Shown here piece by piece: positions 1-7,387 of a DNA stretch of 22,917 nucleotides. The DNA comes from an uncultured Bacilli bacterium. Lineage in GTDB: Bacteria > Bacillota_I > Bacilli_A > RF39 > UBA660. Below the pieces are notes generated by a model. It ran no database searches and had not been told where the DNA came from. It was given only the letters and a program-made list of their open reading frames with translations. Within the stretch, counting starts at the first letter, position 1, and the number at the start of each line of letters is the position of its first letter. Where the stretch lies: assembly GCA_934096405.1 (NCBI GenBank), contig CAKOLW010000019.1, forward strand, positions 1 to 22,917, in the 5' to 3' direction. The position numbers were made by a program, and so were the translations under genes.

Positions 1-1
1 C

Positions 2-76
2 TGGAGCAAGTGATGGGAATCGAACCCACGTCTCAGCCTTGGCAAGGCCACGTACTAGCCGTTGTACTACACCTGC
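2..76 (-). tRNA. tRNA-Gly (anticodon GCC)
   Basis: The reverse complement folds as a 75-nt cloverleaf. The acceptor arm is GCAGGTG paired with CACTTGC (one G-U), the anticodon loop is TTGCCAA with anticodon GCC, the T arm contains GGTTCGATTCC, and the 3' end is an encoded TCCA. It decodes GGC/GGU glycine codons. A sigma-70-type promoter lies about 32 nt upstream on the same strand. Confidence 0.96.
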
Positions 77-108
77 GTGATTAGACGCCTTAATAAAGAC
101 GCATAAAT

Positions 109-137
109 AATATACCATAATTAAATATAGAAATCAA
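109..137 (-). promoter_or_regulatory. Promoter of tRNA-Gly
   Basis: Read on the minus strand, TTGATT (132-137) and TATATT (109-114) are separated by exactly 17 nt, and a TGG precedes the -10 as in an extended -10 element. It points to the tRNA and to nothing else. Confidence 0.65.
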
Positions 138-155
138 TCCCAAATTTATCAAAAA

Positions 156-553
156 TTATCTAACCAAATAACTAAAATATTCTTTTTTACCACTTATAAC
201 ATCATCATAAAATTGCTTCTTAAAATTAATATAATCTATACTTTCTCTAATTCTATCTATTTCTTTTTCTAATTCATTTAATTTTTTATCTAAAATTTCT
301 TTTCTTTCTGGAATACTTGATATTCCTTTTTTACATAATTTCATATATACCTTAATTTCTTTATTACTCATACCACACTTCTTAAGACAAGATAAACTTT
401 TAATCCAACCAATATTTTCTCATCAAATATTCTATAGTTATTCCTATCTCTTTTAACATCAGGTACTAATCCTTCATTAGAATAGTATTTTAAAGTATCA
501 TATGATAAACCTGTTATTTCACTTACTTCTTTCATACTATAAAATTTTTCCAT
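156..553 (-). pseudogene. MerR-family transcriptional regulator, frameshifted
   Basis: The N-terminal part, starting at the Met codon 551-553 with a GGAGAG ribosome binding site, encodes a winged-helix MerR domain (FYSMKEVSEITGLSYDTLKYY, then NNYRIFDE). It then leaves frame and stops near 369. The continuation, GWIKSLSCLKKCGMSNKEIKVYM followed by a coiled-coil dimerisation helix, lies in another frame down to 156. Joining the frames at the A4/T4 tract at 415-418 (one base too few) restores a normal MerR protein of about 132 residues. No effector-binding domain follows, as in small stress-sensing MerR proteins. It is divergent from the flavodoxin/CMD/cupin genes, whose promoter has MerR-type spacing, so it was probably their activator. 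The break could be real decay or a homopolymer sequencing error. Confidence is high for the family and moderate for true inactivation. Confidence 0.82.
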
Positions 554-581
554 AAATTCTCTCCAATTCTTAAAAAAACTA

Positions 582-612
582 TTGACTGAGAGCAACTCCC
601 GACATTTATAAA
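582..612 (+). promoter_or_regulatory. MerR-type promoter/operator with 19-bp spacer
   Basis: TTGACT (582-587) and TATAAA (607-612) are separated by 19 nt, 2 nt more than the usual 17. This is the hallmark of promoters untwisted by MerR-family activators. The spacer carries an imperfect dyad, GAG-AGCAA-CTC (589-599). The promoter sits between the divergent merR remnant and the flavodoxin remnant and reads toward the latter. Confidence 0.6.
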
Positions 613-621
613 TATAATGTA

Positions 622-637
622 GACTAAAGAATTAGTC
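622..637 (+). other. Small hairpin in the flavodoxin leader
   Basis: GACTAA, loop AGAA, TTAGTC forms a perfect 6-bp hairpin just downstream of the predicted transcription start and ahead of an AAAGGGTG ribosome binding site. Its function is unknown; it may only be an RNA-stabilising 5' stem. Confidence 0.35.
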
Positions 638-653
638 AAGAAAGGGTGATATA

Positions 654-1262
654 ATAAAAAGAAAATATTTTTAATTTTAGTATTAGTATTTTTACTAGGA
701 TGTGGACTATATTACTTTTTAAGAAGTAATAAGAAAGAAAATAATGAAGTAAAAAAAAGAAAGTAAAGTTTTAGTAGTATACTATTCAGCACAAGGGCAT
801 ACTGATAATGTATCAAAAAAAATTGCAACTAATTCAAATGCTGATTTATTTGAAATTAAACCAAAAGATGAATATACTAGTGATGATTTAAATTACTCTA
901 ATAAAAATTCTAGAGTTAGCAAAGAACATGATGATGAAACTTTAAGAAATATTGAACTAGTTAGTACATCAGTAGATAATTGGGATGATTATGATACAAT
1001 CTTGATAGGATATCCAATTTGGTGGGGAATCGCTGCATGGCCAGTAGATAACTTTGTTAAAGAAAATGACTTTACTAATAAAACAGTTATTCCTTTCTGT
1101 ACTTCTGCATCAAGTGGTTTAGGTAATAGTGGTAAAAATCTTGAAAATATGGCTAATGGTGGTACTTAGTTAGATGGACATAGATTTAGTTCAAGTGCAA
1201 GTAATGAAACTATTAAAGAATGGACAGATAGTTTATTAAATGAGAATGATACAAATGATTAA
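654..1262 (+). pseudogene. Flavodoxin-like (predicted lipoprotein) gene, three lesions
   Basis: The conceptual product starts with a short lipoprotein signal (FLILVLVFLLGC lipobox), then a flavodoxin fold: VLVVYYSAQGHTDNVSKKIA is the FMN phosphate loop, and YDTILIGYPIWWGIAAWPVDNF and VIPFCTSASSGLGNSGKNL are typical of NAD(P)H-dependent flavodoxins. Three defects are visible. The ATG expected 5-7 nt after AAAGGGTG has lost its G (AT then AAAAAG at 654 on). An A8 tract at 751-758 shifts frame where A7 would read EVKKESK. An in-frame TAG at 1167-1169 replaces an expected Trp in GT-W-LDGHRFSS. The reading frame then continues to TAA at 1260-1262. Intact, it would be an exported or membrane-anchored flavin electron carrier working with the CMD and cupin genes behind it. 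The lesions together argue for genuine decay. Confidence 0.85.
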
Positions 1263-1575
1263 ACAAACAGCAGGAAGAGACTTATTAGGTGATTTTGCAT
1301 CCGAATTTGCACATTATAATGATGATATTTTATTTGGAGAAAATTGGAATGATAAAAGTGTTGATATCAAAACAAGAACTATAATAACAGTAGTAGCTTT
1401 AATGTCTAGTGGTATAACAGATAGTTCTTTAGAATACCACCTAGAAAATGCTAAAAAGAATGGTGTAACTAAAGAAGAAATGGTAGGAATAATTACACAT
1501 GTAGCTTTCTGTGTAGGTTGGCCTAAAGGTTGGGCAGTTTTAAATATGGCAAAGGAAGTGTATAAAGATGAATAA
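1255..1575 (+). CDS. Carboxymuconolactone decarboxylase family protein (AhpD-like fold)
   Basis: A 106-residue all-helical protein typical of the short CMD family: TAGRDLLGDFASEFAHYNDDILFGE, then IKTRTIITVVALMSSG, and a C-terminal GVTKEEMVGIITHVAFCVGWPKGWAVLNMAKEVY. The family includes 4-carboxymuconolactone decarboxylase, gamma-lactone enzymes and AhpD-like peroxidase partners. The CXXC of AhpD is absent; one Cys lies near HVAFCVGWP, so a peroxidase role is not supported. I place the start at the third in-frame ATG (1255) because family members begin M-x-KQTAGRDLL; 1240 and 1246 are also possible and none has a strong ribosome binding site. It overlaps the flavodoxin stop and the next gene by 8 bp, so the three formed one operon. 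Substrate unknown. Confidence 0.85.
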   Translation: MIKQTAGRDLLGDFASEFAHYNDDILFGENWNDKSVDIKTRTIITVVALMSSGITDSSLEYHLENAKKNGVTKEEMVGIITHVAFCVGWPKGWAVLNMAKEVYKDE

Positions 1576-1996
1576 AGAAGAGTTTGATAAAAATAATGTT
1601 TTTGGACTTGGAGAACCCAATGTTAACTTTGCAAAGTATTTTATAGGTAATAGTTATCTAAATCCACTTACGGATATGAGTAAAACAAGTTTATTTATTG
1701 CTAATGTTACATTTGAACCAAGATGTAGAAACAATTGGCATATTCATAAGTCTTCAAGTGTTGGAGGACAAATTTTAATCTGTGTGAATGGAGAAGGATG
1801 GTACCAAGAAGAAGGAAAAGAACCAAGAAAACTACATCCAGGAGATATTGTAACAATACCCGCGAATGTGCGTCATTGGCATGGAGCAACTTCTAATAGT
1901 TGGTTTAGCCATTTAGCTATAGAAGTTCCAGGTGAAAATACCTCTACAGAATGGTGCGAACCAGTAACGGATGAAGAATATAATAAATTAAAATAA
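1568..1996 (+). CDS. Cupin-domain protein
   Basis: A 142-residue single-domain beta-barrel cupin. Motif 1 is WHIHKSSSVGGQILICVNGEG with metal ligands H58 and H60, and Gln68 where many cupins have Glu. Motif 2 is GDIVTIPANVRHWHGA with H103 (or H105) as third histidine. This HxH...Q...H set matches the cupins paired with CMD-family proteins, often as fusions, which act on small quinone-like or lactone substrates. It starts inside the last codons of the CMD gene (8-bp overlap), implying translational coupling. The coding sequence is intact although its presumed regulator and first operon gene are broken. Substrate and metal cannot be read from sequence. Confidence 0.86.
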   Translation: MNKEEFDKNNVFGLGEPNVNFAKYFIGNSYLNPLTDMSKTSLFIANVTFEPRCRNNWHIHKSSSVGGQILICVNGEGWYQEEGKEPRKLHPGDIVTIPANVRHWHGATSNSWFSHLAIEVPGENTSTEWCEPVTDEEYNKLK

Positions 1997-2063
1997 ACAA
2001 AAAAACATTAGCAGTTACTCTACTTGTATGTTAAAATAAAATTATAAAAAAGAAGGTTTTGCT

Positions 2064-2411
2064 ATGAAAAATGAAATAGTTTTATTTGAAAATCAAGGTG
2101 TTAAATTTGAAGTTAATATGAAAGATGAAAGTGTTTGGCTAAATTGTGAGCAATTAGCTATGCTTTTTGATAGGGATATTAAAAAGCTAGCTACGCTTCC
2201 CTTTAGTTCCCATGATAATATAAATACTAATAAACTACAAAAGAAATATTAAGAGTTATCACAGAATACACTAATGCCTTAAAATTACTTTATAACTATG
2301 ATTATAGAGATTTTAAAAAAAATTGAAGGAACAACTAGTGACAAAGTAATAACTTATGAAGAATGTAAAAAAACAATAAACGAAAGTGATTTAACTGAGT
2401 GGAAAGATTAG
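2064..2411 (+). pseudogene. RhuM-family (virulence RhuM/DinD-like) remnant
   Basis: The first 37 codons after an AGAAGG ribosome binding site read MKNEIVLFENQGVKFEVNM then a helix with LNCEQLAMLFDRD, the conserved N-terminus of RhuM-family proteins. After DRD the frame runs into unrelated sequence and stops at 2252. Downstream the family's C-terminus is recognisable: VITEYTNALKLLYNYDYRD up to about 2323, then, after a frame change at an A8 tract, TSDKVITYEECKKTI ending at TAG 2409-2411. The roughly 270 central residues are missing, so this is an internally deleted, frameshifted gene of about 350 bp where about 1 kb is normal. RhuM genes usually travel with accessory or mobile DNA. A terminator follows at once. 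Confidence 0.72.
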
Positions 2412-2430
2412 TAACTCAACTAATCTTTTA
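2403..2430 (+). terminator. Rho-independent terminator after the RhuM remnant
   Basis: AAAGATTAGT (2403-2412), loop AACTCA, ACTAATCTTT (2419-2428) is a perfect 10-bp stem followed by T-rich sequence. It overlaps the remnant's stop codon. Confidence 0.8.
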
Positions 2431-2445
2431 ATATTATAAAAATGA

Positions 2446-2454
2446 TGATATAAT
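2446..2454 (+). promoter_or_regulatory. Extended -10 promoter of the DUF2974 gene
   Basis: TGA-TATAAT is a perfect extended -10, lying between the upstream terminator and the ribosome binding site AGAAGAGG (2461-2468) of the next gene. No good -35 is visible. Confidence 0.6.
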
Positions 2455-2475
2455 AATTCTAGAAGAGGTAAAAAC

Positions 2476-3510
2476 ATGTATACAATAGAAGACTATTTAT
2501 TTTATTACAAAGATATAACATTAAAAGAAGTACATTTTAATCAAATGGACTCTTTATTATTTGCTATTTTGGTTTACTTACCAATTGATTCATTTAAAGA
2601 TAAAAAGAACTTAAATAATTTTATTGATTATTCTCTTAAATATACAAAATATTTAAATAAAGGTGCTATGAGCAAAATAGCTTTTAAGCTTTTAGAAATA
2701 ATAAAAGAATCTAAAAGATATAAAAATTTAATAATATCTAATTTTGTTAACATTGAAAACGAATATACACAATATGGTGCATGTAAAATTAATATAGAAG
2801 ATAATACAATAATTTCATATAAAGGCACAAATTCATCTTTAATAGGTTGGATTGAAAACTTAAGACTAGGGTATGAATACCCTACATACACTCAAAACAT
2901 AGCAATAAAATATTTAAAAGAAAGCATTAACTTTAATGACAAAAAAATATATGTAACAGGCCATAGCAAAGGTGGAAATTTAGCATTAGCAAGTGCATTT
3001 GAAGTAAACAACAGCATATTAAAAAGAATTATTAAAATATATAATTTCGATGGACCTGGTTTTTTAAAAGAAGAATATCATAGTGAAAAATATAATAGAA
3101 TAAAAAATAAAATTATTAACATAATACCTACAGGTTCAATCGTGGGAGTTATTCTTAATAACGAAAAATATACAGTTGTAAAAAGTAACGACTATGCAGT
3201 AAATGAACATTACCCTAATTCATGGTGCATATTTGGAGAAAAATTTATAGAAGCCGACTTATCAACAATAAGCATAAAACTACATGAAAATACTACTTTA
3301 GGCTTAGAATCATTAGAAAGAGAAAAAGTAAAAAAAGCAATTGAAACAATAATTGATAACCTAAAATTTAATGATAAAAATAACTTTAATCTAAATGATT
3401 TAATAAACATAATTAAAAATATGAAAACAATAGATAAGGATGTTCAAAAATATATCTTAAAAATAATTAATACTTTAATAAATAATAAAGAAATAAATAA
3501 TGTAAAATAG
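2476..3510 (+). CDS. DUF2974 (Mbeg1-like) alpha/beta-hydrolase
   Basis: A 344-residue cytosolic-looking protein without signal peptide. The N-terminus MYTIEDYLFYYKDITL and NQMDSLLFAILVYLP are typical of DUF2974 proteins. A class-3-lipase-like core follows: SYKGTNSSLIGWIENLRLGY (114-133), the nucleophile elbow VTGHSKGGNLALA with Ser164, the acid-loop motif NFDGPGF with Asp192, and the candidate catalytic His245 in EHYPNSW. The Ser-Asp-His triad appears complete, so an esterase/lipase/thioesterase is likely, but no substrate is established for the family. The last 80 residues are Asn/Lys/Ile-rich and helical. It is a single gene with its own promoter and terminator. Confidence 0.85.
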   Translation: MYTIEDYLFYYKDITLKEVHFNQMDSLLFAILVYLPIDSFKDKKNLNNFIDYSLKYTKYLNKGAMSKIAFKLLEIIKESKRYKNLIISNFVNIENEYTQYGACKINIEDNTIISYKGTNSSLIGWIENLRLGYEYPTYTQNIAIKYLKESINFNDKKIYVTGHSKGGNLALASAFEVNNSILKRIIKIYNFDGPGFLKEEYHSEKYNRIKNKIINIIPTGSIVGVILNNEKYTVVKSNDYAVNEHYPNSWCIFGEKFIEADLSTISIKLHENTTLGLESLEREKVKKAIETIIDNLKFNDKNNFNLNDLINIIKNMKTIDKDVQKYILKIINTLINNKEINNVK

Positions 3511-3545
3511 TGTCAATAAACTCTAAAAAAATTGACATTGTTTTT
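3511..3545 (+). terminator. Terminator after the DUF2974 gene
   Basis: TGTCAAT (3511-3517) pairs with ATTGACA (3531-3537) across a 13-nt loop and is followed by TTGTTTTTATT. The 3' arm also contains the -35 hexamer of the next promoter. Confidence 0.55.
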
Positions 3546-3560
3546 ATTATATAATATATT
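3532..3560 (+). promoter_or_regulatory. Promoter of the 232-residue membrane protein gene
   Basis: TTGACA (3532-3537), exactly 17 nt, TATATT (3555-3560). A perfect TATAAT also occurs at 3550-3555 but is only 12 nt from the -35. The ribosome binding site TGGAGGAT and ATG follow at once. Confidence 0.65.
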
Positions 3561-3578
3561 CTAAATGGAGGATAGGTT

Positions 3579-4277
3579 ATGGAAAAAGAATTTGATTACA
3601 CACCAATATTTCAAGAAAGAGATGGAATGCGTGCTGTCAATGGAAAAATTGATGAAGCAACACGCAGACAATATGAAGAAAATAAATTAAATAGTTTAAA
3701 AAGAAGAGAAATAGAAAGAAAAGCTAGACAACATAGAAATGATATAATTATAAGAAAAGTAGCGGCTATTTGTCTGGCAGCTAGTATTATAATTGGTGTA
3801 CCTATTCATATAAAAAATGCTGATAAAGTTAAAACTACAGATAGTACTCAAGTTGCCATAGATTATACAGGTAAATATACTGATCAAGGGAAACAAATTT
3901 ATCATGATGAAAAAAACTGGTATATAGAAAATAATAAGCAAACAATAAATGCTTCTGAAGTTGCTAAAGACCTAAGCTTACTTAGCGAAGCCAATAGAAA
4001 ATATGCATTATACGATATTACAGAAGAAATGGACTACACGAGTGTATGGTTAGATGATTTTAAATCAGCCGAAAATAAGAAAAATCTAGATAGAATAGTA
4101 GATGAATTAGGAAAATTAGTTGGAAGAAGTGACACTAACTATACAAATGTAGAAGGCATAAACGATGTTATAATAAGATATGGTTATAAAAATTATAATG
4201 AATTTGCGAAAGCATGTAAAGATCAAATAGAATTATGGAATTCAATCATTGAAACAGAACCTAAGAAAGGAGCATAA
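3579..4277 (+). CDS. Hypothetical single-pass membrane protein
   Basis: 232 residues; I do not recognise the family. Residues 1-57 are highly charged and probably cytosolic (MEKEFDYTPIFQERDG, then a Lys/Arg-rich helix RRQYEENKLNSLKRREIERKAR). One hydrophobic segment spans about 58-78 (VAAICLAASIIIGVPIHI). The remaining 150 residues are hydrophilic and would lie outside the cell given the positive-inside N-terminus. There are no Cys pairs, repeats or catalytic motifs that I can name. The ribosome binding site TGGAGGAT sits 7-8 nt before the ATG. The next small gene begins 5 nt after the stop and has its ribosome binding site within this gene's last codons, so the two are an operon. Confidence 0.75.
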   Translation: MEKEFDYTPIFQERDGMRAVNGKIDEATRRQYEENKLNSLKRREIERKARQHRNDIIIRKVAAICLAASIIIGVPIHIKNADKVKTTDSTQVAIDYTGKYTDQGKQIYHDEKNWYIENNKQTINASEVAKDLSLLSEANRKYALYDITEEMDYTSVWLDDFKSAENKKNLDRIVDELGKLVGRSDTNYTNVEGINDVIIRYGYKNYNEFAKACKDQIELWNSIIETEPKKGA

Positions 4278-4282
4278 AAATA

Positions 4283-4492
4283 ATGAATGAACCAAACTAT
4301 GAAGAAATAGATGTAATAGAAGTTAATGGTATAAAATATGCATATTTATCAAATCCGGATAATCCAAATGATTTTATAATAAATAAAATAATATTAAAAG
4401 ATAATAAAGAATACTATACCGGGCTAGACAATGGAAAAGAATATGATTTAGCATTAATGTATTTTATGAAAAAGTATGTAGCTAAAGAATGA
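4283..4492 (+). CDS. Small hypothetical protein (69 aa)
   Basis: A 69-residue acidic, soluble protein with no membrane segment. The pattern EEIDVIEVNGIKYAYLSNPDNPNDFIINKI...YYTGLDNGKEYDLALMYFMKKY suggests a small beta-rich fold vaguely like DUF1292-type proteins, but that is a resemblance only. AAAGGAG (4266-4272) inside the end of the upstream gene is its ribosome binding site, 10 nt from the ATG. It is transcribed with the 232-residue membrane protein and followed directly by a terminator. Function unknown. Confidence 0.7.
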   Translation: MNEPNYEEIDVIEVNGIKYAYLSNPDNPNDFIINKIILKDNKEYYTGLDNGKEYDLALMYFMKKYVAKE

Positions 4493-4515
4493 GTAATACT
4501 CATTTTTTTTCTTTT
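4489..4515 (+). terminator. Terminator after the small hypothetical gene
   Basis: ATGAGT (4489-4494), loop AAT, ACTCAT (4498-4503), then a run of T. The stem includes the gene's TGA stop codon. Confidence 0.75.
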
Positions 4516-4516
4516 G

Positions 4517-4525
4517 TGATATAAT
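4517..4525 (+). promoter_or_regulatory. Extended -10 promoter of the LtaS-like gene
   Basis: TGA-TATAAT lies directly after the T run of the previous terminator and 19 nt before the ATG at 4544, giving a very short leader. No convincing -35 is seen. Confidence 0.6.
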
Positions 4526-4543
4526 TAAGTAGGGTGTTTACAA

Positions 4544-6484
4544 ATGAAAAAAAAGTTACCATTATACACATATTATTTATTTTTAATATTATTTTTAGAG
4601 TTAATTTATAAGGAATTTATTTTACATAACTTATTAAGTTTTAATACCATCAGAATAGTACTATTTAGTATATCTTTTGTAATACTTTCAACATTACTCT
4701 CTAGCTTATTTAACAAAAAAATAAATCAAATAATATCAATTCTACTGAGTACCTTTATAAGCTTAATATTTATAAGTCAATATGTATACTTTAAATTTTA
4801 TCATTCTATTTATTCAGTATTTAGTGTAGTAAAAGGGACTGAACAAGTCTTTGGAGGATTCTTTAGTTCAATAATAATAATGATAAAAAATAACTTACTA
4901 ATCATATGCATAATGCTTATACCATTAATACTATTCATCATATTTGGTAAAAAAATATTTAATTTTGAAAAATCTAAAAAAACAAATATAATCTATTTAA
5001 TCATATTTATAGTATTAATTGGAATAAAATTTTTATATATAACATTTAATAACAATGGAATGTATTCACTTAATAGACTTTATTATGAAACTCATGCTCC
5101 AATGATTATGATTAACAAAACTGGATTATTATCCATGGAAGTAATGGATTTAGAAAGATTTGTCTTTGGTTTTGATGAAAAATTTGATAACAAACTCATT
5201 GATACAAAAGAAAAATATACTAGTGATGAATATAACATAGTTAATATTGATTTTGATAAATTAATTAAAGAAGAAAAAAACAATGATGTAATTAATATGC
5301 ATAAATACTTTAAAAGTGTAAAACCGACTAATAAAAATGATTATACTGGAATATTCAAAGGCAAAAATTTAATTTATATTACGGCTGAAGGCTTTGATTC
5401 ATCAGCGATTGATAAAGATTTAACACCAACGCTTTATAAGCTTGTTAATAATGGTTTCATATTTAAAAATTACTATCAACCTTTATACACAGTAAGTACT
5501 AGTGATGGTGAGTATATGTTTATGAATAGTTTAATACCTAAAGAAGGAGTATGGAGTTTTTATAGAAGTAGTTTTATCTACATGCCTTATGGATTAGGAA
5601 ATGTATTTAATAAATTAACCTATGATATAGTAAATGCTTATCATAATCACACATACAAATTTTATGATAGAAACTTAAGTCACACTAACTTAGGCTTTAA
5701 ATATATGGGATGTGGTAATGGCCTAGAAAAAGTTATTAACTGCAATAGTTGGCCAGAAAGCGATTTAGAAATGATTAAAGGAACAGTTGATGATTACATT
5801 AATAAAGATAAATTTATGATATATTACATGACTGTAAGTGGACACTTAAATTATTCATTTAAAGATAATGCAATGTCTATAAAAAATAAAGATGTTGTAA
5901 AAAAATTACCATATTCAAATAATGTAAAAGCTTATCTTTCTGCTAATATTGAATTAGAAAATGCATTAACAGAACTTATAAATGATTTAGAAACACATAA
6001 CAAACTAGAAGATACTGTAATAGTATTATCACCTGATCACTACCCATATGGACTAACTCTAGATGAATTAAATGAAATAAGTGATACCGATAGAAAAGAT
6101 AAATTTGAAAATTATCATACAAGTTTAATCATTTATAATAGTGAAATGTCAGAAAATGTAACAGTAGACAAGTATGTAAGTAGCATAGATGTATTACCAA
6201 CAATTTATAACTTGTTTGGAATAGAATATGATTCAAGACTACTTATGGGTAGAGATGCATTAAGTAATGAAGAGGGATTAGTAATACTAAGTGATAGAAG
6301 TTGGATTAATGAAAATGGTAGCTATGATACAATAACAAACAAATATAAAAAATTTAAAGATGTTGATACAAATTACTTAAATAAAATAAATGATGAAGTT
6401 TATAACAGATTTACAATATCAAGCATGTTATTATATGAAATAGATGGCAAATACTTGGATTACTACAGGAGACTAGGCATATGA
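4544..6484 (+). CDS. LtaS-like glycerol-phosphate transferase (sulfatase superfamily)
   Basis: 646 residues. Five hydrophobic helices occupy about 8-165, a juxtamembrane linker follows, and an extracellular sulfatase-type domain spans about 270-620. In that domain Glu282 (ITAEGFDSS) is a metal ligand, Thr319 in STSDGEY corresponds to the catalytic threonine of LtaS, His434 lies in SGHLNY, and Asp498/His499 lie in SPDHYPYG. This is the set of Mn-binding and nucleophilic residues of enzymes that move glycerol phosphate from phosphatidylglycerol to lipoteichoic acid or a related polymer. Length and topology match LtaS. A paralogue adding phosphoethanolamine or another phospho-group is the alternative. 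The DNA glycosylase gene starts within its last codons (ATGA, 4-bp overlap). Confidence 0.85.
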   Translation: MKKKLPLYTYYLFLILFLELIYKEFILHNLLSFNTIRIVLFSISFVILSTLLSSLFNKKINQIISILLSTFISLIFISQYVYFKFYHSIYSVFSVVKGTEQVFGGFFSSIIIMIKNNLLIICIMLIPLILFIIFGKKIFNFEKSKKTNIIYLIIFIVLIGIKFLYITFNNNGMYSLNRLYYETHAPMIMINKTGLLSMEVMDLERFVFGFDEKFDNKLIDTKEKYTSDEYNIVNIDFDKLIKEEKNNDVINMHKYFKSVKPTNKNDYTGIFKGKNLIYITAEGFDSSAIDKDLTPTLYKLVNNGFIFKNYYQPLYTVSTSDGEYMFMNSLIPKEGVWSFYRSSFIYMPYGLGNVFNKLTYDIVNAYHNHTYKFYDRNLSHTNLGFKYMGCGNGLEKVINCNSWPESDLEMIKGTVDDYINKDKFMIYYMTVSGHLNYSFKDNAMSIKNKDVVKKLPYSNNVKAYLSANIELENALTELINDLETHNKLEDTVIVLSPDHYPYGLTLDELNEISDTDRKDKFENYHTSLIIYNSEMSENVTVDKYVSSIDVLPTIYNLFGIEYDSRLLMGRDALSNEEGLVILSDRSWINENGSYDTITNKYKKFKDVDTNYLNKINDEVYNRFTISSMLLYEIDGKYLDYYRRLGI

Positions 6485-7317
6485 CTAAGATAAATAAAAA
6501 AGACATAAATTTATATGATACATTATTTAGCGGACAAACTTTTAGAATGAATTTAGAAGAAGATAAATCTATAACTGTCATTTTAAATGATCGAGTAGTA
6601 AACTTAAAACAATCAGGTAATTATTTAATAATAGATAGTGATAATCTAATAAATATAAAAAATATTATGAATACTTATCTTGATTTAAACAGAGATTATC
6701 AAAGTATAAATAATGAACTATTATTAATTAATCCTTTATTAAAAAATGATTTACTAAAATGCAAAGGATACAAAATATTAAAACAAGATAAATTTGAGAT
6801 GTTTATCACTTATATTATAAGTCAAAACAATAATGTTAAAAGAATCACAAATATTGTTAATAGAATGTCAGAAAAATATGGAAGAAAAGTAATATTTAGA
6901 AACAAAGAATATTACTTATTTCCAACATTTGATAAATTAAAAAATTTAACTAAAGAAGAATTTAGAAGTTTAGGTTTGGGGTTTAGAGATGAATATTTAG
7001 TATCTGCACTAAATAAATTAAATGAAGATAAGGATTTTCTAAATAAATTAGAAAAATTAAGCACTGAAGAAGCTCTAAAAGAACTAACTAATATAAAAGG
7101 AATAGGTACCAAAGTAGCCAGTTGTATATTATTATTTGCATATTCAAGATTTGACACTTTCCCAATTGATACTTGGGTAAGAAAATATATAAGTGAACAC
7201 TACAATATAAAAGATGACATAAAAACAATAAGTGAGTACATGAAAAACAACTATAATCAATATAGTGGATTAGTCATTCAATATTTTTACCACGTTGAAA
7301 GAAATAAAAAAGATTGA
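6481..7317 (+). CDS. HhH-GPD DNA glycosylase (OGG1/AlkA type)
   Basis: 278 residues. The N-terminal beta domain contains DTLFSGQTFRMN, the OGG-type lesion-reading region. The helical HhH-GPD core includes FEMFITYIISQNNNVKRI and the helix-hairpin-helix NIKGIGTKVASCILLFAY with the Schiff-base Lys211, followed by FPIDTWVRKY with the essential Asp230. This Lys plus Asp pair marks a bifunctional 8-oxoguanine glycosylase/lyase, which removes oxidised guanine in base-excision repair, whereas AlkA lacks the Lys. There is no iron-sulfur cluster motif at the C-terminus. It is translationally coupled to the LtaS-like gene by an ATGA overlap, with no obvious functional link. Confidence 0.87.
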   Translation: MTKINKKDINLYDTLFSGQTFRMNLEEDKSITVILNDRVVNLKQSGNYLIIDSDNLINIKNIMNTYLDLNRDYQSINNELLLINPLLKNDLLKCKGYKILKQDKFEMFITYIISQNNNVKRITNIVNRMSEKYGRKVIFRNKEYYLFPTFDKLKNLTKEEFRSLGLGFRDEYLVSALNKLNEDKDFLNKLEKLSTEEALKELTNIKGIGTKVASCILLFAYSRFDTFPIDTWVRKYISEHYNIKDDIKTISEYMKNNYNQYSGLVIQYFYHVERNKKD

Positions 7318-7342
7318 ACTTTCCAAAGAAATGTATTAAAAT
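7314..7342 (+). promoter_or_regulatory. Promoter of rny
   Basis: TTGAAC (7314-7319), 17 nt, TAAAAT (7337-7342). The -35 overlaps the stop codon of the glycosylase gene. A strong TGGAGGA ribosome binding site precedes the rny ATG. Confidence 0.5.
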
Positions 7343-7387
7343 TAAATTAGAGGTGTAAACTTCTTATTTAAAGAATGGAGGAAAAAT

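Noticed and set aside
751..758. Programmed frameshift or phase variation at the A8 tract
   Set aside because: Possible in principle, but no start codon is present upstream, so switching the tract would not restore the protein.
1167..1169. TAG readthrough or recoding in the flavodoxin gene
   Set aside because: The same gene also lacks its start codon and has a frameshift, and TAG is an ordinary stop elsewhere in the window, so decay is simpler.
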